Assembly: GCA_035526665.1 (NCBI GenBank)
Contig: DATLBY010000265.1
Location: 1 to 10,324, forward strand
Length of the DNA: 10,324 nt
Origin: DATLBY01 sp035526665
GTDB taxonomy: Bacteria; Acidobacteriota; Terriglobia; Bryobacterales; Bryobacteraceae
Direction of reading: 5' to 3'
Shown: positions 7,021 through 10,324 of the stretch, piece by piece
Layout of the letters: each line of letters starts with the position of its first letter
How positions within the stretch are numbered: the first letter of the stretch is position 1
Notes under the pieces: model-generated
Databases searched by the model: none
Seen by the model: the letters and a program-made list of their open reading frames with translations, nothing else
What the model was told of the DNA's origin: nothing
Program-made: the position numbers and the translations under genes

Positions 7021-8704
7021 TTTGTTCCGATATCCAGGCGCGCAAGACGTGCGCGATGGCCTGTGGGTCCTTCTTGGTCTCTTCCGCAATGTGCCGGGAT
7101 AATACTTCGGCCTTTTGCGTGGTGGCGGGGACCACCTTGAGGGCACTCAAAATTTCCAGCGTCTGCTGCTCCCGGGCCGCCACTTGCTCGGCAGCATGGT
7201 CTTCCATCTGTCTGCGCAGGTTGGCGGCCTGTTCCGCCGCATTGCTTCCAGAGAGAGCCTTTTGACTCTGCAGTAGGCCGCGTCTTTTGCGTTTGCGGCG
7301 GAAGAACAACAGGGCGATCAACGCAAACAGGCCGCCGGCAATACCGCCAAGCACCTTGGGGTTTTGCAGAGCCGTCAGCAACCATGCGGGCAAACGGAAT
7401 GCGGGCCCGGCGGCAACGGGTACGGGCGCGTGCTCCGCCGCGGGATTGGCCTCCTGCGGATTGGCAGGATTGGCGAACGGGAGGCTTTCGACAATCAGCA
7501 GATCTCCGCGCGCGGGAACCAATCCCGTTACCGCGGCAACCAGGTCATGAATCACCTTCAACTTCTCGGGAGCTGGCGGTTCCACGATGCGCCTGGCTTT
7601 CGCTCCCGTGCCTTCCCACCTCACATTGTTGTCCAGCAGAACCGAAATGGACATCCGTTTGATGGAGCCCTGGGGGAGCCGCATATGCCGGACCGTCCGG
7701 CTGGATTGATACGTGACGGTCTCCGTCTTCCGGCTGCTTCCCGTGCCGCTGCTGCCAGGACGCGAAGTAGGCCGCGGCAGATTGGATGCCGAGCCTGGCA
7801 CGCCTCCCACGGCTGTGCCGCCGGCCACATCCTCGGTTTTTTGGGAGTTAAGCATCACGGACTTCGTAGGATCGTAGGTCTCCTCACTTTGCTCACCGCT
7901 GGAGAGGTCGCACTCCAGTGAGACGCCGGCGCGAAATTTATCCGTTCCGAGCAACGGATCGAGAGTGGTGTTGATCTTCGCCAGCAGATCATTCTCAAGG
8001 CGCTGGCGGTACTCCAACGCGGAGTCAGAAGCCTCAATTCCTTCGAGCGTCCCATCCCTGCGAGGACGGCTCAGAAGATTGCCCTGCATATCCAGAACAG
8101 AGACGCCTTGCGGCTGCAAGCCCTCGACCGCACTGGCAACCAGGTGAGTGATGGCGATCACATTCTGTGGCGAGATTTTGGAGCCTATCCGCAGCTTTAC
8201 CAGAACGCTTGCCTTGGCCGGCTGGCGGGATTCGATAAAGAGCGAGGTCTTGGCCAGAGTCAGGTGAACCCGGGCCTCCTCGACTTCCGAGAGCGCCTTG
8301 ACCGAGCGCTCCAGTTCGCCTTCGAGAGCCCGATGATAGTTCACCTGCTCAGTGAAATCCGTAATGCCGAAGTTGTTCTTGTCGAAGAGCTCGTATCCGA
8401 TTCGACCACTTTTAGGCAGCCCCAGAGCCGCCATCTGCAGGCGCGTTTCGGCGACTCTCGCAGAAGGCACAAGAATGGCGCCGCCGCCGTCCGTGACGCG
8501 AAACTCCATGCCGGATTCCTTCAAATGGGCGACCACAGCCCCTGCATCCTCGGCGGCCAGACTGGTGTACAACGGCTTGAAATCCTTTTCTTTATTCCAT
8601 TTCGCCAGACCAAAGACCGCGGCCATGACAATCAGCGCCGTGAAGCCGATGGTGACCCGCTGGCGCAGAGTGAGCCTGGAATAAAGTACCTTAAGCTGTT
8701 CCAT
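7007..8704 (-). CDS. fliF: Flagellar MS-ring protein FliF
   Basis: FliF forms the MS ring in the cytoplasmic membrane, the base on which rod and export gate are built. The product has 565 residues, within the usual range. It has a first membrane segment at about 17-34. Ring-building domains of the YscJ/FliF type follow (VNYHRALEGELERSVKAL at 121-138; VHLTLAKTSLFIE near 146-158). A low-complexity Gly/Ser/Pro linker covers about 295-325. A second membrane segment at about 451-468 is followed at once by RRKRKRR. The cytoplasmic tail ends in a FliG-binding helix with DPQAIAHVLRAWISE (546-560). The ATG at 8704 lies nine bases after the fliE stop and only a weak GGG precedes it. All expected parts are present and there is no sign of damage. 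Confidence 0.97.
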   Translation of the reverse strand: MEQLKVLYSRLTLRQRVTIGFTALIVMAAVFGLAKWNKEKDFKPLYTSLAAEDAGAVVAHLKESGMEFRVTDGGGAILVPSARVAETRLQMAALGLPKSGRIGYELFDKNNFGITDFTEQVNYHRALEGELERSVKALSEVEEARVHLTLAKTSLFIESRQPAKASVLVKLRIGSKISPQNVIAITHLVASAVEGLQPQGVSVLDMQGNLLSRPRRDGTLEGIEASDSALEYRQRLENDLLAKINTTLDPLLGTDKFRAGVSLECDLSSGEQSEETYDPTKSVMLNSQKTEDVAGGTAVGGVPGSASNLPRPTSRPGSSGTGSSRKTETVTYQSSRTVRHMRLPQGSIKRMSISVLLDNNVRWEGTGAKARRIVEPPAPEKLKVIHDLVAAVTGLVPARGDLLIVESLPFANPANPQEANPAAEHAPVPVAAGPAFRLPAWLLTALQNPKVLGGIAGGLFALIALLFFRRKRKRRGLLQSQKALSGSNAAEQAANLRRQMEDHAAEQVAAREQQTLEILSALKVVPATTQKAEVLSRHIAEETKKDPQAIAHVLRAWISEQNDHQ

Positions 8705-8713
8705 TGGCCCAAA

Positions 8714-9013
8714 TTACATCTGCATACGCATGACTTCCTGGTACGCCTGAACCACCTTATTTCTCACCTGCTGGAACAGTTCCATAGACAGTTCGGCCTG
8801 TTGCGTGGCCATAACGACGGTGTGAAGCTCTTCGCCTTCGCCGCTGAGAAACTTCCCTACTTTGACTTCCGCATCGGCGCGCAGGTTCTCGACCGTTCCG
8901 AGCGCGGTGTTGAACATGGCCTGAAAGGCGCCGCCGGGTTCCCGCGGAGCCGCCGCGGATGCAACCGCTGGAAGGTGGGGTACGGCGTGAATGGGTGTGA
9001 TGGGAAGGGACAT
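8714..9013 (-). CDS. fliE: Flagellar hook-basal body junction protein FliE
   Basis: FliE is the small export substrate that connects the MS ring to the proximal rod. The 99-residue product has a variable Ala/Pro-rich first third. The conserved helical region follows: GGAFQAMFNTALGTVENL (27-44), then a glutamate-rich turn, then MATQQAELSMELFQQVRNK (68-86) and a C-terminal VQAYQEVMRMQM helix, the normal FliE ending. No Sec signal is present, as expected for a type III export substrate. The ATG at 9013 begins seven bases after the flgC stop codon's last base and has no clear Shine-Dalgarno, so coupling to flgC is likely. Confidence 0.95.
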   Translation of the reverse strand: MSLPITPIHAVPHLPAVASAAAPREPGGAFQAMFNTALGTVENLRADAEVKVGKFLSGEGEELHTVVMATQQAELSMELFQQVRNKVVQAYQEVMRMQM

Positions 9014-9019
9014 AACGGT

Positions 9020-9451
9020 TTAACGCAGGAGATCCAAAGAGCGATGAATCATGTCTTTCACGGCGCTCATAGCCGCCACATTGGCCTGATAACCGCGGGA
9101 AGCACCCATCAGATCCACCATGTCTTCCGCTTGACTGATCCGGGGAAAGGCCACGTAACCGCTGGCGTCGGCATCCGGGTGTCCCGGGATGTAGCGCTTT
9201 TCGGGCTCGCGAGTATCCTCCACCACATCCGCAACTCCCACTCCGTTGGCCTGGAGTTCCGCCTGAAAAATCGAGGAAAAGGGTGACGATTGCGCTTCAC
9301 TTGAGAAGACGGCATCCTTGCGGCGATAGGGGCCGCCCTCCGGTGTCCTGGTGGTTTCCGCGTTGGCGAGATTCTCGGTGAGCAACTCGGCTCGGGTGCG
9401 CTGCGCCGCCATGCCGGAGGCGCTGACGGAAAGAGATGTGAACAGACTCAT
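9020..9451 (-). CDS. flgC: Flagellar proximal rod protein FlgC
   Basis: FlgC is a proximal rod subunit exported through the flagellar type III system. The product is 143 residues. The N-terminal rod motif reads SLSVSASGMAAQRTRAELL followed by NLANAETTRTPEGGPYRRKD, a close FlgC signature. The middle contains YIPGHPDADASGYVAFP, and the C-terminal helix has MVDLMGASRGYQANVAAM, the FlgC version of the axial-protein YQAN motif. The ATG at 9451 lies three bases after the flgB stop and has a good ribosome binding site at 9462-9468. Confidence 0.97.
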   Translation of the reverse strand: MSLFTSLSVSASGMAAQRTRAELLTENLANAETTRTPEGGPYRRKDAVFSSEAQSSPFSSIFQAELQANGVGVADVVEDTREPEKRYIPGHPDADASGYVAFPRISQAEDMVDLMGASRGYQANVAAMSAVKDMIHRSLDLLR

Positions 9452-9454
9452 AAT

Positions 9455-9787
9455 TTACTTGCCTTCCTGTATGGCGCTCCGGATGACCCGGATATGCGAG
9501 CGCAGGAGATTGGAGGCTACGTTGAAGCGGAGGGCATTTTCCGAAAGCATGCGGGTTTCCCTGTCCATGCTGACGTTATTCCCATCATTCTTCCCTTTCA
9601 AGCCAGGAGCCTCGAAAACGTCCGGTTTACCGCCGTTCAACATGCTTGTGAACTCGAACTGAAAATCGATGTCACGGGTTTTATAGCCAGGCGTATCAGC
9701 GTTTGCAATGTTGGAGGCAACCAGCTTCTGGCTGGCCGCCAGCAGGTCCATGTAGCGCTCGATGTTTTTTCCTAATCCATCGATCAT
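9455..9787 (-). CDS. flgB: Flagellar proximal rod protein FlgB
   Basis: FlgB is a proximal rod subunit and the first gene of the operon. The product is 110 residues, shorter than the E. coli protein (138), mainly through a compact middle. The diagnostic rod motif is LVASNIANADTPGYKTRDID near residues 22-41. The C-terminal helix ENALRFNVASNLLRSHIRVI is the family's usual ending. The frame is open far upstream, to about 10108, but that part lies antisense to the neighbouring gene and is not FlgB-like. MIDGLGKNIERYMDLL gives the expected distance of about 25 residues from the start to NIAN. The next Met (MDLL, at 9751) would leave too little. No Shine-Dalgarno is visible before the ATG at 9787. 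A sigma-54-like promoter ends 15 bases upstream. Confidence 0.94.
   Translation of the reverse strand: MIDGLGKNIERYMDLLAASQKLVASNIANADTPGYKTRDIDFQFEFTSMLNGGKPDVFEAPGLKGKNDGNNVSMDRETRMLSENALRFNVASNLLRSHIRVIRSAIQEGK
9462..9468 (-). promoter_or_regulatory. Ribosome binding site of flgC
   Basis: AGGAAGG on the minus strand lies ten bases before the flgC ATG, inside the last codons of flgB. It is the strongest Shine-Dalgarno seen in the flagellar operon. Confidence 0.6.
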
Positions 9788-9802
9788 TTGCCGAAGAGAA
9801 AT

Positions 9803-9818
9803 GCAGGTGGCCTGCCAA
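9803..9818 (-). promoter_or_regulatory. Candidate sigma-54 (RpoN) -24/-12 promoter of the flagellar operon
   Basis: The minus strand reads TTGGCAGGCCACCTGC. It matches the sigma-54 pattern TTGGCAC-N5-TTGC except for C to G at the end of the -24 box and T to C at the start of the -12 box. The invariant GG and GC pairs are separated by exactly ten bases. The site lies in the 86-base gap between the ykgJ-like gene and flgB, pointing into flgB. The predicted start of transcription is near 9791, leaving only about four bases before the flgB ATG. Sigma-54 control of flagellar genes is established in many bacteria; its use here is inference. The same bases also form a short inverted repeat. Confidence 0.5.
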
Positions 9819-9865
9819 TGTGCACTGGAAATGCCTCGGAGCGTGCAAGTGAGGCAGCGAAAGGG

Positions 9866-9885
9866 AAAAAGGCTCAGCGGGCCTT
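9866..9885 (-). terminator. Weak intrinsic terminator candidate after the ykgJ-like gene
   Basis: On the minus strand AAGGC and GCCTT can pair around the seven-base loop CCGCTGA, and the 3' arm runs into five T's and then CCC and TTT. The gene's TGA stop lies in the loop. The stem is only five base pairs, so termination would be partial at best. Its position just before the flgB promoter candidate supports separate transcription units. Confidence 0.35.
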
Positions 9886-10299
9886 GGCCGGGGGGTACAT
9901 GAACGGGTAGGCGGATCGCATCTCGTGTGCCATTTCGAGAGTAGTCCCGATTTGGATCAGCGGCCCCTGTCCTATTCCGGGACAGTACTTCGCGGTCTCC
10001 TTCCACTCCGACGGCCTCTCCACCAATTCGGGCCAAAAGGGAAAGGTACGGCACTGCGTCGGTTTTGCCGGATGAACACTGCAACCGGTGGCATTCAGGA
10101 AGTGGCACTGGGAGCCCGGCGGCTTCCGCAAGCGGAGCAGACCGGCGGTCCGGTAAACATAGCGCGCCTCAAAGTCGGCCGCGCTCATTTTGAGGAACTT
10201 CGCGGCGTTCCGCAGATCCTGCTCGGTGAGGTAGACAAAGCCTCTCACCTCACAACAGGCGGTGCAGTTTGGCTGGCAGGTGAAGCGCACACCGTCCAT
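9874..10299 (-). CDS. YkgJ-family cysteine-cluster (zinc/iron-chelating) protein
   Basis: Small soluble protein of the YkgJ/UPF0153 cysteine-cluster family, thought to bind zinc or iron; its biochemical role is not established. Numbering is from the ATG at 10299 (141 residues). The N-terminal cluster is C8, C12, C15 and C16 (CQPNCTACC). It is followed by FVYLTEQDL and a helix typical of the family. The second cluster is C65, C73 and C83 in QCHFLNATGCSVHPAKPTQC, with C106 in KYCPGIG. RTFPFWPEL follows the second cluster, as in relatives. There is no signal peptide or membrane segment. The frame stays open without a stop to the window edge at 10324, so the true start may lie outside. It precedes flgB on the same strand by 86 bases; any flagellar role is only suggested by position. 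Confidence 0.85.
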   Translation of the reverse strand: MDGVRFTCQPNCTACCEVRGFVYLTEQDLRNAAKFLKMSAADFEARYVYRTAGLLRLRKPPGSQCHFLNATGCSVHPAKPTQCRTFPFWPELVERPSEWKETAKYCPGIGQGPLIQIGTTLEMAHEMRSAYPFMYPPAKAR

Positions 10300-10324
10300 A
10301 TTCAGGTCCAGCTTAGCGCAGCGC

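Noticed and set aside
7021..7146. Upstream extension of fliG by 42 codons
   Set aside because: The added residues are Arg/Pro-rich and arise from the fliF 3' end read in another frame; FliG homology begins just after the ATG at 7020.
8108..9286. Long plus-strand open frame (392 codons) opposite fliF, fliE and flgC
   Set aside because: It runs antisense across parts of three well-supported genes, has no recognisable domain or membrane/signal pattern, and is the kind of mirror frame expected in GC-rich coding DNA.
9788..10108. Upstream extension of flgB by 107 codons into the ykgJ-like gene
   Set aside because: It overlaps a conserved cysteine-cluster gene in another frame and lacks rod-protein features; the Met at 9787 gives the family's normal N-terminal length.

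Overview
The window is a GC-rich, fully bacterial stretch with almost no non-coding DNA. The gene content (a DsbD of the FACIGPF / CTNC type, a large secreted glutamate-carboxypeptidase-II-like M28 peptidase, and a compact flagellar operon) suggests an Acidobacteriota member, perhaps near Solibacter/Bryobacter. That placement is inferred from protein style only; no rRNA or other phylogenetic marker is present.

Layout. Bases 1-3613 (plus strand) hold the 3' part of a dsbD-like gene followed by an overlapping gene for an exported M28 zinc peptidase. Bases 3579-9787 (minus strand, read right to left) hold eight tightly packed flagellar genes in the order flgB-flgC-fliE-fliF-fliG-fliH-fliI-fliJ. 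This is the classic order of the first part of the Bacillus-type fla/che operon. Junctions range from a 14-base overlap to a 9-base gap, so one transcript and translational coupling are likely. The operon stops at fliJ because the convergent peptidase gene overlaps its 3' end by 35 bases. Bases 9874-10299 (minus) hold a small cysteine-rich YkgJ-family protein upstream of the operon.

How the genes work together. FlgB and FlgC are proximal rod proteins, and FliE joins the rod to the MS ring. FliF is the MS ring and FliG the rotor/torque protein. FliH, FliI and FliJ form the export ATPase complex. The segment therefore encodes the inner core of the flagellar basal body plus the export motor. The short gap before flgB contains a good sigma-54-type (-24/-12) promoter candidate with exact GG-N10-GC spacing, and a weak terminator candidate at the end of the ykgJ-like gene. 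Together these suggest the flagellar operon is its own transcription unit under RpoN.

No tRNA, rRNA, CRISPR array, insertion sequence or clearly new system was found. The points most worth a second look are the sigma-54-like promoter that would leave flgB almost leaderless, the odd DsbD tail written over the peptidase signal peptide, and the antisense overlap of fliJ with the peptidase gene.
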